The notes below the pieces were generated by a model that had not been told where the DNA came from, did no database searches, and was given only the letters and a program-made list of their open reading frames with translations. Shown here one piece after another: positions 8,680 through 18,137 of a DNA stretch of 64,000 nucleotides. Location: assembly GCA_963752045.1 (NCBI GenBank), contig CAVVWN010000008.1:1178001-1242000 (forward strand), given 5' to 3'. Made by a program: the position numbers and the translations under genes. The DNA is from DATKDF01 sp963752045 (GTDB taxonomy: Bacteria > Acidobacteriota > Vicinamibacteria > Vicinamibacterales > SCN-69-37). The number at the start of each line of letters is the position of its first letter. Positions within the stretch are counted from its first letter, which is position 1.

Positions 8680-8719
8680 GGCGACCGCTGTCTTGGGAGA
8701 GGGCCGGGAGGTACAGGTG

Positions 8720-10357
8720 ATGAAGACTATTCGATGGGCGATGCTGCTGGCATTGGTTGCGGGCGCGGGTCTTGCGGCGCAGGGCCGGGGCGGGCGTGGC
8801 GGGCAGCAGGCGCCGCCGCTCGACCTCCCACCAGACACCCCGCAGATTACGGCGCTCAAACAGGCGGCCATTGCCGAGATCGACCGGCGACGCGAGTTCA
8901 CCCAGCAGATGGTCGACCAGATCTTCAGCTACGGCGAGCTGGGATTCCAGGAGTTCGAAACACACAAGTACCTGGTGCGCGTGCTCCGGGAGAATGGCTT
9001 CAACGTGGAGGAAGGCGTGGCGGGAATCCCGACCGCGTTTGTCGCGACGTGGACGCAGGGCTCCGGAGGCCCGACCATTTCGCTGGGGTCGGACATCGAC
9101 GGCATTCCGAAGTCGTCGCAGAAGCCGGGCGTGGCCTACCACGACGAGCTCGTCGCGGGCGCGCCGGGCCACGGCGAGGGCCACAACTCGGGTCAGGCCG
9201 TGAACATCACGGCGGCGCTCGTCATCAAGGACATGATGGCGCGTGAAGGCATTGCCGGCACCATTCACATCTGGCCGGGCACGGCGGAGGAACTGGTCGG
9301 CACCAAGGCCTACTTCGTGCGCGACGGTCTGTTCAAAGGCGTGGACGTCGCGCTCTTCTCGCACGTCGGTACGAACCTGGGCGTCTCCTGGGGCGACCAG
9401 AGTGGCAACGCCCTGGTGTCGGTCGAGTACACGTTCACGGGTGAATCGGCGCACTCGGCCGGTGCGCCGTGGCGGGGGCGAAGCGCGCTCGACGCGGTGG
9501 AGCTCATGAACATCGGCTGGAACTTCCAGCGCGAGCACCTGCCGATCTCGCAGCGGTCGCATTACGTCATCACCGGGGGCGGTGACCAGCCCAACGTCGT
9601 CCCGCAGAAGGCCTCGGTCTGGTACTACTTCAGACAGACCACCTACGAAGGCACCAAGGAGCTCTGGACGATCGGCGACCGCATCGCCCAGGGCGCGGCG
9701 ATGATGACGGGGACGACGCTCGAGCCGCGGCGCGTGCTGGGCTCGGCCTGGCCGCGTCACTTCAGCCGTCCGGTGGCCGAAGCGGCGCACGCGAACATCG
9801 AGATGGTGGGGCTGCCCGAGTGGAGCGAGGCCGACCAGACGTTTGCCAGAGCGCTGCAGAAGGAAATCGGGTCGCGCGAGCAGGGGCTGGAGACGGAGCT
9901 TGGCGGCCTCGGGCGGCCCGTCAACCCGGCCCAGAACACCGGAGGCGGTTCGGACGACATCGGCGACATCTCGTGGAACGTGCCGACGATCACGTTGCGA
10001 TATCCGTCGAACATCCCGGGGCTGCCGGGGCACAACTGGGCCAACGGCATCGCCATGGCCACGCCGGTGGCGCACAAGGGGGCCACGGCCGGGGCCAAGG
10101 TGCAGGCGCTCACGATGATCGATCTGCTGCTCAAGCCCGAGCTCGTCAAGATGGCCTGGGCGTATTTCAATGACGTGCAGACGCTCGACCAGAAGTACGA
10201 GCCGTTCATCCGGCCGGAAGACCAGCCGGCCATCTGGCTCAATCGCGAGATCATGGGCCAGTTCCGCGACGACATGCGGCCGCTGTACTTCGACCCGACC
10301 CGGTACAAGACCTACCTGGAGCAGCTCGGGATTCAGTACCCGACGATCAAGAAATGA
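8720..10357 (+). CDS. Exported M20-family metallopeptidase / amidohydrolase (AbgB-like)
   Basis: A 545-residue protein with a signal peptide (MKTIRWAMLLALVAGAGLAAQ). The M20 dinuclear zinc hydrolase fold is supported by the aligned SLGSDIDGIP segment, the HGEGHNSG metal/catalytic region near residue 155, GTAEELVGTK (catalytic Glu pair) and the lid-domain motif GESAHSAGAPWRGRSALDA. The AbgB/indole-acetyl-hydrolase branch cleaves aminoacyl-aromatic amides; the natural substrate here is unknown. ATG 8720 is preceded by a GGGAGG ribosome-binding site, which decides the start over an in-frame GTG/ATG further up. The stop overlaps hisS by 4 nt. This is an odd pairing of an exported hydrolase with a tRNA synthetase, probably just read-through organisation. 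Confidence 0.85.
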   Translation: MKTIRWAMLLALVAGAGLAAQGRGGRGGQQAPPLDLPPDTPQITALKQAAIAEIDRRREFTQQMVDQIFSYGELGFQEFETHKYLVRVLRENGFNVEEGVAGIPTAFVATWTQGSGGPTISLGSDIDGIPKSSQKPGVAYHDELVAGAPGHGEGHNSGQAVNITAALVIKDMMAREGIAGTIHIWPGTAEELVGTKAYFVRDGLFKGVDVALFSHVGTNLGVSWGDQSGNALVSVEYTFTGESAHSAGAPWRGRSALDAVELMNIGWNFQREHLPISQRSHYVITGGGDQPNVVPQKASVWYYFRQTTYEGTKELWTIGDRIAQGAAMMTGTTLEPRRVLGSAWPRHFSRPVAEAAHANIEMVGLPEWSEADQTFARALQKEIGSREQGLETELGGLGRPVNPAQNTGGGSDDIGDISWNVPTITLRYPSNIPGLPGHNWANGIAMATPVAHKGATAGAKVQALTMIDLLLKPELVKMAWAYFNDVQTLDQKYEPFIRPEDQPAIWLNREIMGQFRDDMRPLYFDPTRYKTYLEQLGIQYPTIKK

Positions 10358-11622
10358 TTCCAGCCATTCGGGGAACTCACGACATTCTGCCTGGCGAGGT
10401 CGACAAGTGGCGCCGCGTCGAGGACACGGCCCGACGGCTCTCTGCGCAGTACGGGTATGTGGAGGTGCGGACGCCGATCATCGAGCGTGAGGAGCTCTTC
10501 GCCAAAGGGACCGGCGAAACCACGGACATCGTCCAGAAGGAGATGTACGCCTTCACCGACAAGGGAGGCGAGCGGGTCACGCTGAGGCCAGAGGCCACGC
10601 CGAGCATGGTGCGAGCCTACGTGGAGCACAACCTCGAGCAGGTGCTGCCGGCCGCGAAGCTGTACTCGATGGGGCCGATGTTCCGGTACGAGCGGCCGCA
10701 GAAAGGGCGCTACCGGCAGTTTCATCAACTCGACGTCGAGGCCTTCGGGATGGAGGATCCGGCGGTCGACGCGGAGGTCATCGACCTGGCGTGGAGCCTG
10801 ATCGGTGCGCTTGGCATCGAGGGTGCCGAGCTTGTCGTCAACTCCGTGGGGTGTTCGGCCTGCCGCCCGCGGTTTCAGGAGGCGCTGCTCGCCGCGCTCG
10901 GCCAGGATCTGCCGCGCCTCTGCCAGGATTGCCAGCGGCGGGCCGCGACGAATCCGCTGCGCATCTACGACTGCAAGGTGGAGGCCGACCAGGCGATCAT
11001 CGACGCGCTCCCGCGGTCGGTGGACTTTCTGTGCGAGCCGTGCGCGACGCATTTCGCCCTCGTACGGGCCCAGCTCGACGAGTGGTCCATCCCGTGGCGG
11101 CTCTCGCATCGGCTCGTGCGCGGCCTGGATTACTACACGCGCACCACGTTCGAGGTGCTTGGCCTCGCGCTCGGCGCACAGAACGCGCTCCTCGGCGGCG
11201 GCCGTTACGACGGCCTCGTGAAGACGCTCGGCGGCCCCGACCGTACGGGCATCGGCTTTGCGGCGGGCCTCGAACGTCTGGTGCTGGCCCTGCCGGAGGA
11301 GCGCTCAGAGAGGGGAACGGACCGGGCTTTCATCGTCGCGATTGGTGACGACGGGCGCGGCGAGGCCCTGCGCCTGCTTCTGGAGTTGCGGCGGGCCGGC
11401 CTTGCGGCGCAGATGGAATTCGAGGCGCGCGGGGTGCGCGCCCAGATGAAGCGGGCCGACCGGCTCGCGGCGCGCGCAACACTCATCGTCGGCGGCGACG
11501 AGCTGGCCCGGGGCGAGGTCACGCTTCGGGACATGGCGACAGGTGACCAGCAGTCGGTGCCGCGCGCCGGGATTGTCGCCGCGGTGCGCGCGCTCATGTC
11601 GGCAACACACGCGAACGACTAG
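10354..11622 (+). CDS. hisS: Histidyl-tRNA synthetase
   Basis: A 422-residue class II synthetase. Motif 1 begins after AIRGTHDILPGE. Motif 2 is seen as MFRYERPQKGRYRQFHQ. The histidine-specific HisA motif is LVRGLDYYTRTTFEV, and motif 3 is GIGFAAGLERLVLAL. The C-terminal 90 residues form the anticodon-binding domain. The length is normal. ATG 10354 overlaps the peptidase stop by 4 nt. aspS follows 30 nt later, a common hisS-aspS arrangement. Confidence 0.97.
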   Translation: MIPAIRGTHDILPGEVDKWRRVEDTARRLSAQYGYVEVRTPIIEREELFAKGTGETTDIVQKEMYAFTDKGGERVTLRPEATPSMVRAYVEHNLEQVLPAAKLYSMGPMFRYERPQKGRYRQFHQLDVEAFGMEDPAVDAEVIDLAWSLIGALGIEGAELVVNSVGCSACRPRFQEALLAALGQDLPRLCQDCQRRAATNPLRIYDCKVEADQAIIDALPRSVDFLCEPCATHFALVRAQLDEWSIPWRLSHRLVRGLDYYTRTTFEVLGLALGAQNALLGGGRYDGLVKTLGGPDRTGIGFAAGLERLVLALPEERSERGTDRAFIVAIGDDGRGEALRLLLELRRAGLAAQMEFEARGVRAQMKRADRLAARATLIVGGDELARGEVTLRDMATGDQQSVPRAGIVAAVRALMSATHAND

Positions 11623-11652
11623 GCCGGGCTTCGGGCCGCGGCGGGGAACACC

Positions 11653-13419
11653 GTGACAGACACTGCATTCCGCTATCGCACGCATACGTGCGGTCAACTG
11701 CGAGCCGCCGATGCCGGTCAGGAAGTCGTACTCACCGGCTGGGTCCATCGCGTACGGAACCTCGGCGGCCTTCTGTTTTTCGACCTTCGGGACCGCTACG
11801 GGCTGACGCAGGTCGTCGTCCAGGCCGGCTCGGATGTCGAAGCGGTCGGCACGACGCTGCGGCCGGAGTTCGTCGTGGCCGTGACGGGTCGCGTGACGTT
11901 GCGGGAGTCGGTCTCGCGCAATGACCGGCTGCCGACCGGGCAGATCGAGGTGGTCGCCGGGCGGATCGACGTGCTCAACGAGGCGCGAACCCCACCGTTT
12001 GCCATCAACGAGGATGCGCCGGTCAGCGATGAGACGCGCCTGCGCTACCGGTACCTCGACCTGCGCCGGCCGGCGCTGCTTGGAAACCTCGTCCTGCGCC
12101 ACCGCGTGGCGCTTGCCGTCAGACGGTATTTCGACAGCCAGGGGTTCCTCGAGATCGAGACACCGATCCTGACGCGGTCGACGCCGGAAGGCGCGCGCGA
12201 CTACCTCGTGCCGAGCCGGGTGCACCCAGGGGAGTTCTTCGCGTTGCCGCAGTCGCCGCAGATCTTCAAGCAGATCCTGATGATTGCCGGGTTCGACCGG
12301 TACGTGCAGATCGTCCGGTGCTTTCGAGACGAGGATCTCCGCGCCGATCGACAGCCGGAGTTCACGCAGATCGACGTCGAGATGTCGTTTGCCACCGAGG
12401 ACATCGTCTTCGCGGTCGTCGAGGGCGCGATTCAGGCGATGTTCGCCGAAGCGGGACATTCCGTGACAGCGCCGTTCGCGCGGCTGAGCTACGCCGACGC
12501 CATGCTCAGGTTCGGATCGGACAAGCCGGACCTGCGCCCGGGAATGGAGATTGCCGACCTCGGATCGTATGTCTCCGACTCGCCGTTCGCGGTCTTTCGC
12601 GAGGCAGTCGCACAGGGGGGCGCGGTACGCGGCTTCGTGGTGCCTGGCGGCGCGTCGTACTCGCGCAAGAGGCTCGACGAGTTGGCCGACGAGGCCCGGC
12701 AACTGGGCGCGAGCGGACTCATCTGGGCCCGACTGACGGGCGGCGCCCTACAGAGCTCCGCGCTCAAGGCGGCCGGTGAGGCGCCGCTTCGCGCCATGCT
12801 CGAGGCAGCCGGCGGGGAGGACCAGGGCCTCCTGCTCGTGGCGGTGGGCGAGGCCGAGCTCGTCTCGCGCGTGCTGGGGCACTTGCGCCTGTCGATCGCG
12901 AGACGGGAGGGACGGCTCGACCCGGATGATTTCCGTTTCGTCTGGGTCACGGACTTTCCGCTATTTGCCTGGAACCCCGACGAAGACCGCTGGGACTCGA
13001 TGCACCACCCGTTCACTTCGCCAAGACCGGAGGATGTTCACCTGCTCGAGTCGGATCCGGGGCGCGTGCGCGCGCGCGCATACGACCTGGCGCTCAACGG
13101 GTCCGAGATCGCCGGTGGCAGCATTCGTATCCACCAGGCCGACGTGCAGCGCCGGGTGTTCGGGCTGCTCGGCATCTCGGACGAGCAGGCGAAAGCCCGA
13201 TTCGGGTTCTTCCTCGACGCGCTCGAGTACGGCACGCCGCCGCACGGCGGCATCGCGTTCGGACTGGACCGGATCGTGGCGATTCTCTGCAAGGAGACGT
13301 CGATCAGGGAGGTCATTGCGTTTCCCAAGACCGCGCAGGCAACGGACCTGATGGCCGGGGCTCCGTCGCCGGTCGACGATCGGCAACTGCGTGAGCTGAA
13401 GATCCGCGTTCAAGACTGA
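11653..13419 (+). CDS. aspS: Aspartyl-tRNA synthetase (bacterial type)
   Basis: A 588-residue class IIb synthetase with an N-terminal OB-fold anticodon-binding domain (VVLTGWVHRVRNLGGLLFFD), motif 2 around IVRCFRDEDLRADRQPEFTQ, a bacterial GAD insertion domain in the middle, and motif 3 HGGIAFGLDRIVAIL. Start is GTG 11653 after a purine-rich GGCGGGG. The length and the GAD domain indicate the bacterial enzyme; whether it is discriminating or also charges tRNA-Asn cannot be told. The last base of its TGA is the first of the next gene ATG. Confidence 0.97.
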   Translation: MTDTAFRYRTHTCGQLRAADAGQEVVLTGWVHRVRNLGGLLFFDLRDRYGLTQVVVQAGSDVEAVGTTLRPEFVVAVTGRVTLRESVSRNDRLPTGQIEVVAGRIDVLNEARTPPFAINEDAPVSDETRLRYRYLDLRRPALLGNLVLRHRVALAVRRYFDSQGFLEIETPILTRSTPEGARDYLVPSRVHPGEFFALPQSPQIFKQILMIAGFDRYVQIVRCFRDEDLRADRQPEFTQIDVEMSFATEDIVFAVVEGAIQAMFAEAGHSVTAPFARLSYADAMLRFGSDKPDLRPGMEIADLGSYVSDSPFAVFREAVAQGGAVRGFVVPGGASYSRKRLDELADEARQLGASGLIWARLTGGALQSSALKAAGEAPLRAMLEAAGGEDQGLLLVAVGEAELVSRVLGHLRLSIARREGRLDPDDFRFVWVTDFPLFAWNPDEDRWDSMHHPFTSPRPEDVHLLESDPGRVRARAYDLALNGSEIAGGSIRIHQADVQRRVFGLLGISDEQAKARFGFFLDALEYGTPPHGGIAFGLDRIVAILCKETSIREVIAFPKTAQATDLMAGAPSPVDDRQLRELKIRVQD

Positions 13420-14309
13420 TGCGCCTCGGGATCGATCTCGGCGGAACCAAGATCGCGGCCGTCGTGCTCGACGACGATGGGCGGGCGGTGTGGGAGGCGC
13501 GGCGGCCCACGCCTCGTGGCGATTACAAGGCCACCGTTGAGGCGATCGCCGGGCTGGTGGTGGCCGGGGAGCGGGAAGTCGGCGAGCACTGCACGGTTGG
13601 CGTGGGCACGCCCGGCGCGATCGCGCCCGGTCGAGGGGTTCTCAGGAACGCCAATTCGACCTGGCTCAACGGACGCCGGCTCGGCGAGGATCTCGCGCGT
13701 GAGCTCGCGCGTCCGGTGCGGTTGTCGAATGACGCAAACTGCCTGGCGGTGTCCGAGTCGTCCGACGGTGCCGGCGCAGGAGGGGGCGTGGTCTTCGGCG
13801 TGATCCTCGGCACCGGTGTTGGCGGCGGGCTCGTAGTCGACGGGCGTCCCGTCGAGGGCGCAAACGGGATCGCGGGTGAGTGGGGGCACAATCCGCTGCC
13901 CTGGCCGCGCGATGACGAGCGGCCCGGACCGGACTGTTACTGCGGGCGAGCCGGGTGCATCGAGACGTTCCTCTCAGGTCCGGGCCTCTCCGGCGACCAC
14001 GCGCGCCGCGGCGGGCCGGACCTCCCGGGCGAGACCGTGGTCGCTCGCGCGTCGGCGGGCGAGCCGCTCGCCATCGCAACACTCGATGCCTGGTGCGACC
14101 GGCTGGCGCGGGCGCTTGCCTCGGTCATCAACATCGTCGATCCCGATGTGATTGTCGTCGGCGGAGGGCTCTCTCGAATCGATCGGGTGTACGTCTCCGT
14201 GCCGGAGCTCTGGGGGCGGTGGGTCTTCGCCGATACGGTCGTGACCCGGCTCGTGCCGGCCGCCTTTGGCGATGCCAGCGGCGTTCGCGGCGCGGCCGCG
14301 CTCTGGTAG
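13419..14309 (+). CDS. ROK-family sugar kinase, fructokinase/glucokinase-like
   Basis: A 296-residue kinase. It has the ATP-binding phosphate-1 motif at the N-terminus (LGIDLGGTKIAAVVLD), the sugar-binding/catalytic segment RLSNDANCLA with its conserved Asp, and GVILGTGVGGGLV. The ROK zinc site is GEWGHNPLPW followed by CYCGRAGCIE (His plus three Cys). The CxCGxxGCxE pattern and total length resemble Mak-type N-acetylglucosamine/fructose/glucose kinases. The substrate is not decidable. It is coupled to aspS by a 1-nt overlap. Confidence 0.88.
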   Translation: MRLGIDLGGTKIAAVVLDDDGRAVWEARRPTPRGDYKATVEAIAGLVVAGEREVGEHCTVGVGTPGAIAPGRGVLRNANSTWLNGRRLGEDLARELARPVRLSNDANCLAVSESSDGAGAGGGVVFGVILGTGVGGGLVVDGRPVEGANGIAGEWGHNPLPWPRDDERPGPDCYCGRAGCIETFLSGPGLSGDHARRGGPDLPGETVVARASAGEPLAIATLDAWCDRLARALASVINIVDPDVIVVGGGLSRIDRVYVSVPELWGRWVFADTVVTRLVPAAFGDASGVRGAAALW

Positions 14310-14358
14310 GGCGTTCCGGCGGTCGTGCCGCCGATTCGTGCTAGGCTCAACTTGCGAA

Positions 14359-15327
<969 letters not shown>

Positions 15328-15333
15328 TCGTTG

Positions 15334-15864
15334 ATGGGACCTGCAAGGAACATCCGCCCACCGAGGAGGTCGCTGCAGGTGACCGTCACGGACGCCCGAG
15401 GCCGCCAGCTCCGTGGGACCGGTCTCGACCGGTGGCTGACCTCGGCCGCGCCGCGGGCCGCGGCCGGCCATCTGTCCATCGCGCTTGTGTCCGACAGAAC
15501 CATGCGCGAGCTCAACCGCCGGTACCGCGCCGCCGATTACGCGACCGACGTGCTCTCTTTTCCTGCCGGATCGACCCCGAACAGGGGCGGCCGGGCCGGG
15601 CGTGTCAGTCCAACGACGCCCGACGAATGGCTCGGCGACATCGTGATCGCGACCGGTGTTGCCGCGCGGCAGGCCCGCGAATTCGGCCACCCGCGGGCCG
15701 TCGAGTTGCGAATCCTGGCCCTCCATGGCCTGTTGCATCTTTTGGGCTACGATCACGAGGCGGACGACGGGGAGATGCGACGCGTGGAGGACCGCTTGCG
15801 GCGCCGGGCGAAGCTGCCCGTGGGACTGACCGCCCGCGGCTTCCGGACCGCGCCACGTCAATGA
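15334..15864 (+). CDS. ybeY: Endoribonuclease YbeY (16S rRNA maturation)
   Basis: A 176-residue protein with the zinc-binding signature HGLLHLLGYDH (H131, H135, H141) and the preceding ATDVLSFP motif. YbeY acts in 16S rRNA 3'-end maturation and ribosome quality control. Compared with the usual 150 residues it has short extra loops (the TPNRGGRAGR insert). Start ATG 15334 lies 6 nt after phoH; an in-frame TTG just upstream is less likely. The stop overlaps the next gene by 4 nt. Confidence 0.95.
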   Translation: MGPARNIRPPRRSLQVTVTDARGRQLRGTGLDRWLTSAAPRAAAGHLSIALVSDRTMRELNRRYRAADYATDVLSFPAGSTPNRGGRAGRVSPTTPDEWLGDIVIATGVAARQAREFGHPRAVELRILALHGLLHLLGYDHEADDGEMRRVEDRLRRRAKLPVGLTARGFRTAPRQ

Positions 15865-17087
15865 TTCTCTTTCTCGTGCTCGTGATCGCGACCGGGCTGT
15901 TGTTTCTCGCCCTGGTGGAAACCGCCTTCGGCCTGCTGATGCGGCTCCCCGAGCGGCTCGAGGCCGAACGCGAAAACGAAAGCGGCGCGCTTTTGACCTA
16001 CCTCGAGGACCCGCTCAAGTTCTTCGTTCCGGTGCGCATGCTCCGCGGCGTCCTGCTCGTGCTGGCGGTCGTGCTGCTGGCGGAGCTCTACGGCGGCGGC
16101 CCCACGGCGCGCCTGCTGCTCTTCGGCACGGGCCTGGCGCTGGCCGTGGGTGTGGGGCAGGTCCTGCCCGCGCTCATCGTCCGCAGGAGCCCGGAGCGGT
16201 ACCTCGAGCTGCTCCTGCCGTCATTCACGGTCGTGGCCAACCTGCTGGCGCCGCTCACGGCTCGGGTCATCGGTTGGCTCGGGCCGTCGGAGCGCCCGCG
16301 TCGAGAAGAAGGTGGCGCCGGCCTGACCGAGGAGTCACCGGCGCTGTCGGCGGAGGAAGGCGCGGCGGCCGACGAGAGTGAGCTGCTGCGATCGGTCGTG
16401 GACTTCGGGGACACGCTGGTGCGGGAAGTGATGACACCGCGCCCCGATATCGTGGCGATTCGAGCCACCGCCACGATCGACGATCTTCGTCGGCTGGTTC
16501 GGGAGCAGGAGTACTCCCGGCTTCCCGTCTACACGGACAGTCTCGACAACATCGTGGGGCTGATCGTCGTAAAGGACCTGATCCAGATGGATCAGGCGCC
16601 CGACGGGTCGCGGCCGGCGAGAGACATCATGCGGCCGGCGGCGTTCGTGCCCGAGACGAAGCGGGTGGCCGACCTGCTCAGGGAGTTCCAGCAGGGGCGC
16701 TTCCAGCTGGCGATCGTCGTCGACGAGTACGGAGGCACGGCCGGGCTCGTCACGATCGAAGACGTGGTCGAAGAACTGGTGGGTGAGATCCGCGACGAGT
16801 ACGACAGCGAGGCCGAGCCCATTGTCAAGGAAGACGAGGACACCTACGTCTTCAGCGCCAAGGTCGACACAGGAGACCTGGTCGAGCGACTGGGCATCAG
16901 CGTCGACGAGGACGGTTTTGAGACGGTCGGTGGATACGTCCTGGCCCGTGTGGGGCGCGTACCGGCAGCCGGCGAGCGCTTCGCGTTCGACGGGCTCGAG
17001 GTCGAAGTGCTCGAGGCGGAGCGACGGCGCATCCACAAGGTGCGCATCCGCCGGGCGCCTGCCGACGAGGCGGGCGTCGACGCGTGA
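15861..17087 (+). CDS. HlyC/CorC-family CNNM transporter-like protein
   Basis: A 408-residue protein. An N-terminal DUF21/CNNM membrane domain with about three or four helices covers residues 1-140. A paired CBS region covers about 185-315, including REVMTPRPDIVAI, the family signature, and LAIVVDEYGGTAGLVT. A C-terminal CorC_HlyC domain follows (about 325-400, FETVGGYVLARVGRVPAAGE). Members are implicated in magnesium/cobalt export or membrane integrity. It sits in the conserved phoH-ybeY-corC-era order with 4-nt overlaps on both sides. An Mg transporter gene (mgtE) follows era. Confidence 0.92.
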   Translation: MILFLVLVIATGLLFLALVETAFGLLMRLPERLEAERENESGALLTYLEDPLKFFVPVRMLRGVLLVLAVVLLAELYGGGPTARLLLFGTGLALAVGVGQVLPALIVRRSPERYLELLLPSFTVVANLLAPLTARVIGWLGPSERPRREEGGAGLTEESPALSAEEGAAADESELLRSVVDFGDTLVREVMTPRPDIVAIRATATIDDLRRLVREQEYSRLPVYTDSLDNIVGLIVVKDLIQMDQAPDGSRPARDIMRPAAFVPETKRVADLLREFQQGRFQLAIVVDEYGGTAGLVTIEDVVEELVGEIRDEYDSEAEPIVKEDEDTYVFSAKVDTGDLVERLGISVDEDGFETVGGYVLARVGRVPAAGERFAFDGLEVEVLEAERRRIHKVRIRRAPADEAGVDA

Positions 17088-17989
17088 AGTCGGGCTTCGT
17101 CTCGCTCATCGGCCGGCCGAACGCCGGCAAGTCCACGCTCGTCAACGCCTACGTCGGTCAGAAGGTGGCGATCGTCTCTGACAAGCCGCAGACGACCCGT
17201 CACCGGATTCAAGGCGTGCGCAATACCCCGGCCGGGCAGGTGGTCTTCATCGACACGCCGGGCATCCACAAGCCCGAGCACCGGATGAACCGGCGGATGG
17301 TCGACGCCGCCCTCGACGCCCTCGGCGGCGTGGACGTTGTCGTTCTGGTGGTGGACGCCACGCTCGCGACGGGGACCGGCGATCGGTTCGTGCTGAACTT
17401 GTTGAAGAATGCCGGCGCCACCGCGGTGCTGGCGCTCAACAAGGTCGACCTCGTCGAGCCCAAGGCCCGCCTGCTGCCGCTCATCCAGTACTACGCAGGC
17501 GCGTTCCCCTTTCGGGCGATCGTGCCCATCTCGGCCGTATCCGGTGAAGGGCTGCCGGCGCTCGAGGCCGAGATCCTCGCCGGGCTGCCCGAGGGCGAGC
17601 CGCTCTTCCCGGAAGACTACCTGACCGACCAGACCGAGCGCGTGCTTGCGGCCGAGCTGATTCGCGAGAAGGTGCTGCACCACACGCGCGACGAGCTGCC
17701 CTACACGACCGCGGTCGTCATCGACGCCTTCGAGGAGCCCGAGGCGCCGGGCGGGCTCACCAGGATCTTCGCGTCGATCCTCGTGGATCACGACTCGCAG
17801 AAGCCCATCGTGGTGGGGAAGGGCGGCGCGATGATCAAGCGCATCGGCACCGAGGCCCGGCGCGATCTCGAGGAGATGCTCGCCGGCCGCGTCCACCTCG
17901 ACCTCCACGTCAAGGTGCGAGAGGACTGGCGCGACAACGAACGCCTGCTCGACCAGATGGGACTGGGACGAGGCAGAAAGGCCACCTAG
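17084..17989 (+). CDS. era: GTPase Era
   Basis: A 301-residue GTPase with G1 GRPNAGKS (10-17), G3 DTPG in VVFIDTPGIHKPEHRMNR and G4 NKVD. The C-terminal KH RNA-binding domain carries IVVGKGGAMIKRIGTEAR. Era binds the 3' end of 16S rRNA and assists 30S assembly, complementing YbeY upstream. Start GTG 17084 overlaps the corC stop by 4 nt. Confidence 0.97.
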   Translation: MKSGFVSLIGRPNAGKSTLVNAYVGQKVAIVSDKPQTTRHRIQGVRNTPAGQVVFIDTPGIHKPEHRMNRRMVDAALDALGGVDVVVLVVDATLATGTGDRFVLNLLKNAGATAVLALNKVDLVEPKARLLPLIQYYAGAFPFRAIVPISAVSGEGLPALEAEILAGLPEGEPLFPEDYLTDQTERVLAAELIREKVLHHTRDELPYTTAVVIDAFEEPEAPGGLTRIFASILVDHDSQKPIVVGKGGAMIKRIGTEARRDLEEMLAGRVHLDLHVKVREDWRDNERLLDQMGLGRGRKAT

Positions 17990-17996
17990 TGTCGGA

Positions 17997-18018
17997 GGGG
18001 CGGGCTTCAGCCCGCCCC
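17997..18018. terminator. Perfect GC-rich hairpin after era
   Basis: GGGGCGGGCT and AGCCCGCCCC flank a 2-nt centre, giving a perfect 10-bp inverted repeat 7 nt after the era stop. The position fits transcription termination of the phoH-era operon. No T-tract follows, and the GGGCTTCAGCCC form also resembles short REP-type palindromes dispersed in GC-rich genomes. Confidence 0.5.
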
Positions 18019-18137
18019 GCGGCTTGCGGCTTCGCTCGACGCTCACCGTCGCACCTGTTAATATGTAGCGTTTGCGCGCGTGTCGAAGGCGCGCGCAGGT
18101 CTCCATGGACTGATTCCTGACTCGGGAGGTGCGCCCC

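Noticed and set aside
8597..8719. Molybdenum-cofactor riboswitch ahead of moaA
   Set aside because: The moaA leader is short and holds only AT-rich boxes and the heptamer array, with no room for the conserved Moco RNA fold.
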